From Lasiodiplodia sp. COLG20 (taxonomy: Eukaryota; Ascomycota; Dothideomycetes; Botryosphaeriales; Botryosphaeriaceae), in the NCBI GenBank assembly GCA_009801085.1, contig VNWV01000005.1, forward strand, positions 2,232,001-2,296,000: DNA of 64,000 bases, written 5' to 3'. The notes beneath the pieces were generated by a model. That model saw nothing but the letters and a program-made list of their open reading frames with translations. It did no database searches and was not told the DNA's origin. Below, in pieces: positions 10,809 through 20,836 of this stretch (the stretch's first letter is position 1; every line of letters begins with the position of its first letter). The position numbers and the translations under genes were made by a program.

Positions 10809-12597
10809 GATGAAGGCGCATGCGTTGTAAACACAAGACTGCGGGGAACGAAAACCCTCTGTCAAGAGACGAACATCAGCTTGACTGTCGAGACGGGCAG
10901 CATAGACCAAATCGCATGCGGAATGGACAACGGGCAGCAGCAAGCTTACAGGCGGGCAATGTGCTAAGCGGGGTGAAGTCGCGGTTTGGTAAGATAGCGG
11001 CACGCTGCTGTTGGGGGCGAAGGCGATTGCGACCGGTAGGCGCGCAGCTGAGGCGTCGGCGGGTGCTGCACGAGGACAGGATGCGACGATGCGACAGGCG
11101 GACGTGGGCGGCAGAAGACTTGCGCGCACAGTAACGCGGCGACAGGACCGCAGGCGTTGTTGGAAGTGATGCAGTGCAGCGCCTGGCGAGAGGGACCGGG
11201 TGGGCGAGGAGAGCTGCGGTGTTTTGGGTTCGTGTTCAAGGCGCCCGTCGCGGTGCACGGCGGTGCCAAGACCCGCTTACGCCGACGCGCGCGGGCCAAT
11301 CAGCGCCGCCAAAACATCAACAACCTCTCTCGTGCGCGAACGAGCGCCCTTATGCCACCACGACGCACCCCTCTGCGGCCGCTGCAAAAGTGCTCAGAGC
11401 AGGTCGGAACCGCGCGCAATGGGCTTGCCGCATCTCCGCGACTCGATTCCAGGTGGTTTCAAGCGCCGCAAGCCCGCGCTCAAGCCCGCGCCCCGAGTCT
11501 CCTAGACGACCTCCCCGTCTTTCTCAGGCACCCTAGCTGCCGTCGATCGGCTGCAGGAACCGTTGAGGCTCAAAACCTTAACGCCGTTAAGCTCCTGCCA
11601 GCTGGTGCGTCCTTCTTTGTGGGGAAGCACGTGCGCCTGCTGTGCCCGACCCGCCGCATCGCTCTCGCGTGTTCCTGCGCTCCGTTCCAAAAGCGAACAC
11701 ACAGCTTCCTCCACACACATGCGCCCAGCGCCCGTCTTGCCTGCAGAACTTGTCGCTATCACCATGTCTACATTGCGGTCTTGCACATCGCGCATGGGAC
11801 GGCTCCCCGCTACAGGCTTCCTGTCGCAATATCTTACAACGCTCCCAACGCACGCTTGCGACCGGCGATGTGCATTTGCAGCAGCGCTCGTAGTGTGCTG
11901 TTGACATCACGAGTTTGATGGTGTGGTGATGATGAGGTCCTGTGCCGGTCGTTTGGAACGGCGGCGGAGACCTGAGCGCGGGCAGTGGCTCTCTTCCTCC
12001 TCGTACGGACCTCTTTTCGCCGAGATTTTCCCGCATGTTTGGCCTCTCCTGGCCTGCACCTTAGCCAAGGCCTTCACGACCCCCGAAATCCTTCTTTTTC
12101 GATCAAGTAGCATATTGGAACATGCTCGATTCGCGTCTGATTTCGCTTGACGATGTGTTGCAGTATGAGTGTGCCTGGTTGGTCCCTGGTCGGTCTAGCA
12201 CCAGCGCAAGCGTCGGGTTCGTCAGGTTTCAGCTTGCTATCAGCTGGGCTAGTAACTCAATACGAATGTCTCAATATGAACAGACTCTTCGCTGTATCAC
12301 CGAGGATAGCAAACAGTGAGCTGAAAGTGCGTCCAAGATCTGTCGTTCTTGCACGCGCACCAAACCAGCATGAAGGGCGACTACTTGGCGCTGACATCAC
12401 AAACGTGCCACACTGAAGCTCAACTGCAAAACTATCACCCCTCTCATCCCTCACCCCCCCTCCTCTTTTTTTTTTTTTATTTTTCGCATGGGTGGCTGGT
12501 TCATTGATCTTACATTTCTAAGGGGGTGCAGAGCACATCGCCAATTCTATGCTAGTCCGCTCATCTGTTTTACAGTTGCAGATAAGTAATTACAAAT
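10809..12597. other. Intergenic region upstream of YTA7
   Basis: The stretch lies between the 3' end of the mitochondrial membrane protein gene and the 5' end of YTA7, both on the minus strand. It is GC-rich near YTA7 and carries a T-rich run near 12466-12483. Open frames on both strands around 11150-12040 overlap, are Arg/Ser/Cys-rich and resemble nothing known, so I do not call a gene. Confidence 0.55.
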
Positions 12598-13557
12598 TTA
12601 ACGAATCGGGATCAATTTATCAAGGACTAGGAATCATCAGTCAGAGCTGCCGAGCTTTGAGGAACCACGTCACTTACCGAGTCCATCCAGGAACATTTCG
12701 CCTGCGCAGTCAACCTTGGCTACCGCGTCATTTCTAATCCTAATCTTCACGAAACCTTCTCTCATCACTGACATCTTGGTGTAGATCATGATGGTGTATA
12801 CTGATCGGCTAACCCATCTGCCTATAGCGAGGAACGGCTTCAGCAGCATTGGATCATCCGATCGCGGCATCCTTGAGTCCACGACAGCTTTCCTCGCCAC
12901 GGCGTACTCTACGGCAGTGGCAGCAATGCTACTGTCAGCCGTAACCTCAGACGGCATGGCATAGAAGACCTTATCCTTCATGCCGGGCAGGCGCATGATC
13001 TCAACGCGCAGGGCCACGCTCGTCTGAGTACCGAGCTTGGGTACAGCAGAAATCGACCGAACTACACCCAGGGGTGCTGCCACCAGCCAAGAGCCTATAC
13101 AGGCCCAGAAGACCGCGATGAAGCCAAAAGCCAGCGGGACCCAGCTAGCAATTCCATTCCTATCGCTTGCCTCCTTCGAATCACTGAAGAAGAACTGGTA
13201 CGACGAAGCAGCAGCACCGAAGCAGGCGAGTCCAGCGACGTAGCACACGATTCGAAAGGCCCCTTGGTTTGGTGCCGAATAAAGAAGCGTCTCCGAATCC
13301 TTTGCCGCTAATGTCCGCAATACATTAGACAGTTTGTCTTTGGGCTGATATGTCTTGGCGACGGCTGCCGGAATGGCCTTGGGTCGGGGGGCTGCAACTC
13401 TGGGCTTGGCTTTCGTAGAAGCAGAGCGAAGTGTGCTCGATGTGAAGAAACGGAGGGTCGCGAACGGACTTGGCTGAGTGGCACGATACTGGAAGGCAGT
13501 GATGCGAAAAAACGGCGATCTGGCGAAGGGGACAGCCCCTCTGAAGCAGGTGGCCAT
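12598..13557 (-). CDS. Mitochondrial two-TM membrane protein (TMEM70/186/223-like)
   Basis: Exons 13557-12678 and 12626-12598 give 302 residues. The N-terminus (MATCFRGAVPFARSPFF) is basic and hydrophobic, as in a mitochondrial targeting peptide, followed by an Ala/Lys/Pro stretch. After LLYSAPNQGAFRI come two membrane segments, about VCYVAGLACFGAAASSYQFF and WVPLAFGFIAVFWACIGSWL, then a soluble C-terminal domain. This arrangement resembles the TMEM70/TMEM186/TMEM223 group, some members of which help assemble respiratory complexes in the inner membrane; that assignment is by layout only. The 51-nt last intron (GTAAGTG donor, CTGAC branch, CCTAG acceptor) moves the end from GLGK-stop to GLVLDKLIPIR-stop. 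Without splicing the protein would be 295 residues. An earlier in-frame ATG at 13680 was rejected because it destroys the targeting peptide. Confidence 0.72.
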
Positions 13558-13868
13558 AGCTGCTGTGCGGAACCAGTCAATGCGACGTTGCTCAGGCGGG
13601 AACGGAAGCCATACCGGGCGCGAATGGGGCTGGGCGCGCAGGTGGCAGAAGCGCGTCGGCGGACAAAAAGTGCAGCTCAACGGAGATCAGCTCCCCGCCG
13701 TGCTCCGACGCGGAACCGTCGTCGTGCGCCGCCGGGATTTTCCTAAGCACCGCCGTCCCAACACTCCGACGGCTCAGCACCGCTCTCTCGACCCTCGCCA
13801 GCTCCGCCCTTCGCACCCACGCCCCCCAAGCTCAACTCCTGCGAGGCATTGCTGCCTCCAAGGTCACC
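13558..13868. promoter_or_regulatory. 311-bp bidirectional promoter region of two mitochondrial genes
   Basis: The start codons of the two-TM mitochondrial protein (-) and PDX1 (+) are only 311 bp apart, so their promoters must overlap. No clear TATA box is present. Shared control of two nuclear genes for mitochondrial proteins is plausible but inferred. Confidence 0.5.
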
Positions 13869-15341
13869 ATGGCCTCGCTGAGCGCTGCATGCAGGCTGTC
13901 CGCCCGCGTCGCGACCCGCCAGCTGCCCCAGAATGTCGTCCGCAGAGGTCAGCTTCCGCCATCCCATCTTTGCTGACAACCGCTGATTCCGCTTTACCAG
14001 GCTTCCGCTCCTCGCCCGCGAGTGCTGCTGCGCAGAACTTTCAGATGCCCGCTCTCTCCCCCACCATGACCGAAGGCAACATCGCCAGCTGGAAGATCAA
14101 AGAAGGTACGAAGCGGATAACCTGGCGCGCGTCGGTCAATGGCTCGGCTGCAGGCATATGCAATGCAGAACATGTCTGACATGGTATAGGAGAGACTTTC
14201 TCCGCTGGCGACGTTCTTCTCGAGATCGAGACGGATAAAGCGCAGATGGACGTCGAGGCACAGGACGACGGTATCTTAGCCAAAATCACGGTAAAGCAGC
14301 GTCCTACGACTTCACACCTGCGCCTAGCTGACAGTTGCATAGCTGGGTGACGGTAGCAAGGCCGTGAAGGTCGGTCAACGTATCGCTGTTCTTGCGGAGC
14401 CCGGCGACGACCTTAGCAGCCTGGAAATCCCCGCTGAGGAGAATGCTCCGCAGAAGGACGACTCAGCGCCGAAGGAACCCCAACCCTCGGAAGCCAAGCA
14501 GACCAGCGCCCCGGCTCCTGAGGGCGGCAAGTCGGCTGCTGCTCCTCCTGGGAAGGCCGTCAAGCAGACCTACCCTCTCTATCCCTCGGTCCTCTACGCT
14601 CTTCGTGCCAACGGCCTGACCAAGGACGATGCGGACAAGATTCCTGCGACTGGCCCGAACGGCCGCCTGCTGAAGGGAGACGTTCTCGCTTACGCCGGCA
14701 AGCTGTCCGAGAGCGCATATGCCTCGAATCTTTCCAAGATCCTCGCCGAGAAGGCTCATCTGGATCTCAGCAACATCAAGGCTGTGCAACCGAAGCCGTC
14801 TGCTGCAGCTCCCGCTGCCGCCGCTGCTGCTGAGGAGCCGGTTCCTGAACCGCTTACCCAGGTCACTCTGCCCATCAACTTCAAGGCGGTCCTCGAGTGC
14901 CAGAAGCGCCTTCAAGACACTCTCGGCGTCTACCTCCCTCTGTCAGACTTCGTTGCTCGTGCTACTGAGCTTGCGAACGAGGATCTCCCCCGCTCCAAAA
15001 ACGCTCAGCCCTCTGCAGACGAGCTTTTCAACGCCATTGTTGGCACGGACAAGATCCCTACAACTTCCAGGGGACAGTTCATTCCTGAGGTCTCTGCTCT
15101 GCCTACTCCCGCCTCGAAGCCCGCCAAGCTCTCCAACCAGGTCGACATCATTGACATTTTGGCCGGCAAGTCCACCAAGGCTAAGAGCGCGAAGACCACT
15201 CTGCCGTCCGCCACGGCCGTGGCAAACCCTATTAATGTCTTTAGCGTGAGCGTGCCTAAGGGTGAGGAGAAGAGGGCAACAGTCTTCTTGGAGAGGGTGA
15301 AGGTCGTTCTGGAGACGCAGCCCGGCGAGCTGGTTCTGTAA
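13869..15341 (+). CDS. PDX1: Pyruvate dehydrogenase complex protein X (E3-binding protein)
   Basis: Exons 13869-13947, 14001-14105, 14190-14290 and 14343-15341 give 427 residues. The N-terminus ([19 protein letters not shown]) is a mitochondrial presequence. A lipoyl domain follows, starting [18 protein letters not shown], with the lipoylation site ETDKAQMD (about K78). After an Ala/Pro/Lys linker there is a peripheral subunit-binding domain at about 171-216 with [15 protein letters not shown]. The C-terminal half lacks the catalytic HxxxDG motif of the E2 acyltransferase, which separates Pdx1 from E2 itself. In the mitochondrial matrix Pdx1 anchors dihydrolipoamide dehydrogenase to the E2 core. 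All three introns (53, 84, 52 nt) have clear donors and acceptors. It shares a promoter region with the gene at 12598-13557. Confidence 0.93.
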
Positions 15342-16562
15342 ATGTTTTTTGAAACTTGACTTCTTATAGACTGAACGTTTGCTGTAGTTTAGCGGCGCGT
15401 TTGAAGGCATATCGAATACCCTCTGATTGCCAACCGCGTGGAAGGAGAGGCCCACAAAACTGTCCTGCATTTCCCAAGTCCGGTTGCTCTTATGTCACTC
15501 CGCTCTCGCAGTTGAGCACGACGTGTAGAGCATTTGAATGATTCGAATGATTTCCCTCTCCCCTTAGGCTCCCAAAATTCACAATGGAAACTTAGGATAG
15601 GCAACCGAGTACCCCTTGAGACTCCGGTAATAACCCTGGTGAGCTGCAAGCTCAGCGAGGAAATCAATGGGGGAAGAGAGGAACAGGGGACGAGGGAGAG
15701 TGGAAGGTCTAGCGGAAAGGCCCTTGCCTAATTCAAAAGACTTTGGTTGCTACTATGCCATTTCTCATTACTACTCAATATGACCACAATCCAACACGCT
15801 CGCCTAGCTAGCAATAAACATTTTATGGCAGTAAATGTTCTTCTTTTCTCAACGCTAACTTTCTGTGACATTTCACAACTACTGAATCAATAGATGGCGG
15901 AGAGAAAGGGGGAAATGTGATGCATATCATTATACTTGGTAGATTCTGCCAGAAGCGTAACGGAAAAGTCGCGTATCAGAAAGGGAGGAAGAAATAAAGT
16001 TTCTCCCTTCGTCATAGGAGCAAGACGAGATACGTGACTTTTTCCTTTCTCCAGTTTGCTACTTTATAAGCGCAAAGGATACGAAGCCCCGCCCCTCCTT
16101 TTTCCACTTGTTCGCCTTTGACGAACAATCCAGATGTCGAAAATGATCTGACAGCCAACCGACATCGGCTTTTGCTTCTTCACCGTGATTAGGTACCACC
16201 TCCAAGGCTTCGGAACACCGACCCCCGCCGTTGCTTAACTCCGAGCTGATCATCATCAGTGTCGTTCCAGCTTCGCTGCAGACCCCTGCTGCGTCCACGT
16301 GAGGGGTAACGCGGCCCCAAGTTATGCTCCAAAAGTCTACTCAAAGTCTGTTCCAGAGGCGTGACCATCTTGCGTAATGCTCCTAAGTGCCGAAAGTTCC
16401 GTCCGGTGGAGCAGAATACGCGTATAAATGCTTGCATGGAACGACTGAGTGCCTACCACGTCTTTCCCCTCGATTGTGCCAGCAACCAAATCTCGAAAAG
16501 GCAACTCAAACCCACAAGCATCTCCCAGCAAACCCAAGCCATTGGAAAACAGCGAACAGAAA
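15342..16562. other. Intergenic region before the O-methyltransferase
   Basis: The stretch holds the 3' trailer of PDX1 and the promoter of the next gene. It is AT-rich around 15730-16080. A TATA-like box at 16423 is listed separately. No other gene was recognised. Confidence 0.55.
16423..16428 (+). promoter_or_regulatory. TATA box of the O-methyltransferase gene
   Basis: TATAAA inside GCGTATAAATGC. It lies 135 bp before the ATG at 16563 but only 21 bp before the in-frame ATG at 16449, so it favours the downstream start. Confidence 0.5.
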
Positions 16563-17288
16563 ATGCCTCCTCCAGCCTCAAAGCACCCCGGTCCCGGTCA
16601 AGGCCTTGACCCGGACTGGGTCGCTGTCGACAAATGGACGTTTTCTACACTGCACCCTCGAACCCAGCCCAACCATGCCTTCCTCGAGCGCACTCTCACC
16701 CGTTCTGCCGAAGAAGGTCTTCCAGCCATTTACTCTTCGCCCACCCAGGGAAAATTTCTCGCGTTGCAGTGCCGCATCGGGCAGGTGAAGCATGCGCTCG
16801 ATATTGGGACGCTCGGCGGCTATTCAGCCATCTGGATGGCCTCGATGAATCCGGGCATGCGGGTGACAACTTTCGAGTACTCCGAACATCATGCGTCAGT
16901 GGCGCGTAAAAATTTCGAGGAGGCAGGCGTAGCGGATCGTATCGATCTACGAGTGGGCCCTGCGGCTGAAAACTTGGCCAAGCTGTTGGAGGAAATCGAG
17001 GCTGGAAAAGCAGAGCGAGTCGGCTTCGCTTTTGTGGACGCAGACAAGATGAACAACTGGACATATTGCGACTTCGCGATTCGGATGGGATATCCCGGGA
17101 CATGCATCTGTATCGATAACATCGTGCGGCATGGAAACCTGGTCAAGGAAGAAGCGCAGGATGAAGAGGTGAAAGGCGCACGGATTGCCGTCGAGAATGC
17201 GGGGAAAGATGATCGAATCGAATCGCTGGTGATGCAGTGCGTTGGCGAGCGTAGTTACGATGGGTTCCTCATGGCCGTGGTGAAATGA
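16563..17288 (+). CDS. SAM-dependent O-methyltransferase, CCoAOMT (family 3) type
   Basis: A single exon of 241 residues from the ATG at 16563; an in-frame ATG at 16449 would add 38 Pro/Ser/Lys residues but sits just after the TATA box, so I prefer the shorter form. The fold is that of class I, family 3 O-methyltransferases: an N-terminal helix region (VDKWTFSTLHPRT), the SAM-binding loop ALDIGTLGGYSAIWMA, the acidic strand VTTFEYSEHHASVARKNF, and the metal-binding Asp region VGFAFVDADKMNN followed by ICIDN. These enzymes transfer methyl to catechol-like or other small-molecule hydroxyls, usually with a divalent metal. No tailoring or scaffold genes lie nearby, so a secondary-metabolite role is not supported. 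Probably cytosolic. Confidence 0.85.
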   Translation: MPPPASKHPGPGQGLDPDWVAVDKWTFSTLHPRTQPNHAFLERTLTRSAEEGLPAIYSSPTQGKFLALQCRIGQVKHALDIGTLGGYSAIWMASMNPGMRVTTFEYSEHHASVARKNFEEAGVADRIDLRVGPAAENLAKLLEEIEAGKAERVGFAFVDADKMNNWTYCDFAIRMGYPGTCICIDNIVRHGNLVKEEAQDEEVKGARIAVENAGKDDRIESLVMQCVGERSYDGFLMAVVK

Positions 17289-17461
17289 CGGATCGAGTGA
17301 AGTTTAGATTAGGCAATAATGCACATTTGCAACAGACGGCAATCGACATGTTTGGATGAGAGACATTCCCACGTGGCCAATTCTGGCGCTCCTTTCTCCT
17401 ATGTATAGGAGTGACTTTAGGTGAACCACTGCATATCTCTGCAGTCAAACCGCTCTTGACG

Positions 17462-19485
17462 TTATGTTACACCCTCTGGTGCACTTTCATCTCCCTTGCC
17501 CGAGGGACATTCAAGTCGTAGGGGACTTCCTACGGCTGGACCAGAGTCTCGGACGCGTGAAGCAATTGCCTTCAAGTGTAGAGGGATGCTGCTAACGACC
17601 GATTCTTGCCCTGGATGAGACATGCTCAATGGCTTCTTTTGAGAGGTGGAGGTGACCGTCGTCTTGCGGTCGAATTTTGACGCCGAGACTGTAACGGCGG
17701 GTTTCCTGGAACATCTCAAAAAAGCAGAAGCTGCCTCGGGGGCTGCAGAGGAAACACAAAGAAAAATGGTCAAGAGTGAACCGGTTTTTATTTGAATTTA
17801 TGCTTACCTGAATTGCGCAGAGACAGCGGAACAGATGCTCTGAGCGTGCCAGGTGATATTGGCTTCTTGGACAAGTCTTCCCCAAATGGACTGATGGATG
17901 CCTTGGGCGATTTGGGCGTATCGGTGGTTACTACCCGGCCCATGAGCTCAGGGAATATTTCCAGAAAGTCGCGTCCGACCGACCAGTTGGTCGGATTGCA
18001 AGCATGGTCAAGAAATTCCTGTGTCAAGTAAAAATGGCCGTCGATAGGATCTTTTTCCACAGCGTGGTCCATTCCATGTGGCCAATTTACGGAGAGCGAG
18101 CCCGCGCACGCGGTGACCCAGTCTCGAAGATCGTCGACCAATGCTTCGCGAAGTGCTGGCCTGTCTCGAATTTATCAGTTCCTGAGCTCCATCAGATGGA
18201 CGTTTGGACGTACAGTGGTACTGTATCTAGCGGGGAAATGTGTGGAACCATCATCTGCATTGGGGTCGGCTTGATCAAGTCCGGCATCTTCGCATACGTC
18301 TCGGCGGTTGGATTGATCATCCACTGCCGGGGCGTCAGCTGCGTGTACCGTAGCAAGCGCAAGTGCAGGTTGGAGTACCATCATAAGTTGCGTTTGGAAA
18401 TATAAACATGCCAGGCGCACAAAAACGTCGACGTCTTCAAAGCTCTTGTTCATCTCCGAAGCCCACGTCGAAATGGATGGAACATCTCCCACGGTAAGGG
18501 TTCGGTCGACAAAAAAGTATGTAACGTCGATACGAGAGAGGTCGGGCATGGGCTTGCTGGCGTAATGCATGCGAGCAAGATTCCGGTAGTCCTGAACGAC
18601 GCGTGAGAAAGGAGCATCGTCGAGCTCCCAGCACGGCTGGAGGAAATGGACTGGGATTTGGAAGTTCGAGACCTGCTGTTTCTGAATCTCAACGGGGTAA
18701 TGGCCGGCCATAATGGAGCTAGACGTAGACATATTGCCAAAGGCTTCGACATAGCCGCGGGAAACGGCCAGCGGGCCCAATCTCCGGCGCTTGTGCTGCG
18801 GAATAAGCGGCGGCAGCTCCGACTCGCCCGAAGCACTAGCCTGCTGCAGTCTAGGCAGAGGAGAGGATGGATCGGCCCAGGGGGTTGAGGAGCGTGTAGA
18901 GCCAATGCTCTGTTCCTTATCGTCGTCCTGGCTATCGCTGGTGCGGGACGAGGCGGCGCGCCTCCAGTCGGCGCCCGTCATCGACAGCAATGGCACCTTG
19001 AAGCCCGAGTCTTCGACGGGTGGCGACGGATACGACTGGTGGTTGTCCTCGTCGGCGACGCTGCTGAGCCTGCTGCTGGAGGGCGCGCTGGTGCGATCGG
19101 CGAGGTCTTGGACATCGGCGCCTTGCCGCAGCAGGCGAATGAGGTCGGCGGCCTCTTGGTCAGAGGCAGAGCGCAACTGGGCGACTAGGGCCTCGAGGGC
19201 GTCGGACCTGGCCGTCACCTCGCGCAGGCGGCGCTTGAGGCCGTCCTGGCGGCTGATGGTGCTGTCGAGCTCGTAGTGGCATTGCTCGTTCAGGCGCAGG
19301 CACCTGTCGCAAGCCGGGCGAGCGCCGTTGCACTCTCTCGTTCAGCGTCGCTCTCAACGGCGCGAGGGCGGGGGGCTCACCTTGGACTTGCGGCGCTTGC
19401 ACGAATTGCAGGCAATGACGGTCATGGACTTCTGGCGCTTGGGCGGGCGCTCATTGTCGAGAGAGGGCTGGGCAGAGTCGCCCAT
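17462..19485 (-). CDS. Zn2Cys6 binuclear cluster transcription factor
   Basis: Exons 19485-19381, 19332-18379, 18323-18214, 18160-17808 and a last exon from 17742. The zinc cluster is split by intron 1 (48 nt): C26, C29, C36, C43, C46, C53 in CNSCKRRKSK plus CNGARPACDRCLRLNEQC. A short coiled coil follows (RDGLKRRLRE region). The rest matches a fungal regulator family without the classical middle-homology label: VHFLQPCWELDDAPFSRVV, then after intron 2 WMINPTAETYAKMPDLIKP, and after intron 3 VNWPHGMDHAVEKDP and NWSVGRDFLEIFPEL. Introns 2 and 3 are each forced by a frame change that restores these blocks. The C-terminal exon is uncertain: the CTGCAG acceptor gives an end at 17462 (600 residues in all), whereas another frame, ending at 17592, reads more naturally. 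Nuclear regulator; targets unknown. Confidence 0.8.
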
Positions 19486-20836
19486 GGTGAGGGTGGATTA
19501 TCGTCAGTCGCAGGGTCTGGAAGGTGGCGGCGGGGTTTGGAGGCGGAGCGGGAGGCGGCGGACAAGGACTGGAGCCGAGCTGTGCAACTGGCGGCACAGC
19601 GGCTTCACGGCGCTGTTCATGGCTCGCCCGGGGGAGGAGGTGGTGGGTCGGCGGGCGAGTTTGGGATGGTGGGCTGAGGCGGCAGCGCAAAGCGGCGCGT
19701 TGAAAGGCATCTGCACACCGAATTGAAGGGGGCGGTCTAGACCGAGTCAGCAGTGCAACGCAGGCTGGCGATCTTCTGTGCCGCGCTCAAAAGCCCTCTC
19801 GACCTGCTGCTCGTGCCCCAGCTCGCGCCGCAACGCCAATGGCGCTGCCACAGGCTGTGCGCCGGCCCGCGCCGCACCGTCCCTCTGGCAGCGCAGTTGC
19901 GCGGTCGTGGTGTGGGCGTGGACGTCGCGCTGCCGAGTCGCTGCCCCCGTGAAAATCTCCCGCAGGCCTCAGCAGCCAGCGTAGCACGCCGTCCTGCAGC
20001 CCGCGCTTCATCTGCTGCAACGCCCGCCCAATCGACGATCCGCCAGTCTGCCGATCAGTGCGAGAGTCGCCGCGACCATGGGCGCGTCGAGGCCCCTCGT
20101 CGAGCCGTGGAAAGAGGCGGAGAAGGAGCAGCCCGTGCGAACTTTATACGCACGGAAAGGCTTCCGCCCGCTGAGAACAAGCTCCGGCCCGCCTGGACAC
20201 GGCAGCCCCGCCGAGCACTTCACTCATTGCACCGAACCGACCGCTTTAAAATCCGCCGTGGAATCGACAGGCATGCATCCGAAATGCGGGGTTTGCGTTG
20301 ACAACTCACCTGCATCCACGCTTGAGGCTGTCGCCTCACCATGCACAGCACGCAGATCTGCCATCTAGGCCTGGTCTTTCTCCGCATTTCTCGCATTCGA
20401 CTGGTTCCCATGGCATTGATCGGGCTTTGGCTATGCGAATGTTGCCCAATACGACTGCAACCTCGTCGCTGCTCAAATGGGAATGCACCTTTTCTCAAAT
20501 AGGAAAGTATCACGAGATCGTTTCTATTTCATTCAATGTTCATCACCTGCTCTACTCATAGACTGAAGTGTCGAGTTTCGTCACGACTGATCTCCCGTCT
20601 CTTTCAAGCAGCCAACTCCGTGCCGACAAGCCGGTCGGGAGAGAGGCTCTGGTTCTTCTAAATCCCTATGCAGGGCACTCCGAAAGATCGTACAGAATAA
20701 AAAACATCATTACGTCAACCCCACCTAAAAGCCGCGGTTTCCTGTAACCATCATGCGGTCCATACCAATGCTTCCTTGCGCAGAAAGTCTATGAAAAGAC
20801 TAGACGAAAGCAAAATTACTGGGAAGACAGTGGTGC
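19486..20836. other. Intergenic region upstream of the Zn2Cys6 gene
   Basis: The stretch lies between the glutaminase 3' end and the start of the Zn2Cys6 gene, both on the minus strand. It is GC-rich from 19500 to 20280 with Arg/Ala/Ser-rich shadow frames, then AT-rich. It should hold the regulator's promoter and long leader. No gene was recognised. Confidence 0.55.

Noticed and set aside
10809..11258. In-frame N-terminal extension of YTA7 by 150 residues
   Set aside because: The frame is open but rich in Ser/Pro/Arg/Cys without family similarity, and the ATG at 10808 gives the plausible acidic start; it is best read as 5' leader.
16449..16562. Upstream in-frame ATG for the O-methyltransferase
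   Set aside because: It lies 21 bp after a TATA box, too close for a normal transcript start, and adds only a disordered Pro/Ser/Lys segment.
16563..19485. Secondary-metabolite cluster (O-methyltransferase next to a Zn2Cys6 factor)
   Set aside because: No polyketide, peptide or terpene synthase, oxidoreductase or exporter is nearby; neighbours are housekeeping genes.
19753..20301. 182-residue plus-strand frame in the region upstream of the Zn2Cys6 gene
   Set aside because: Arg/Ala/Ser-rich translation in GC-rich DNA with equally long frames on the other strand; no motif.
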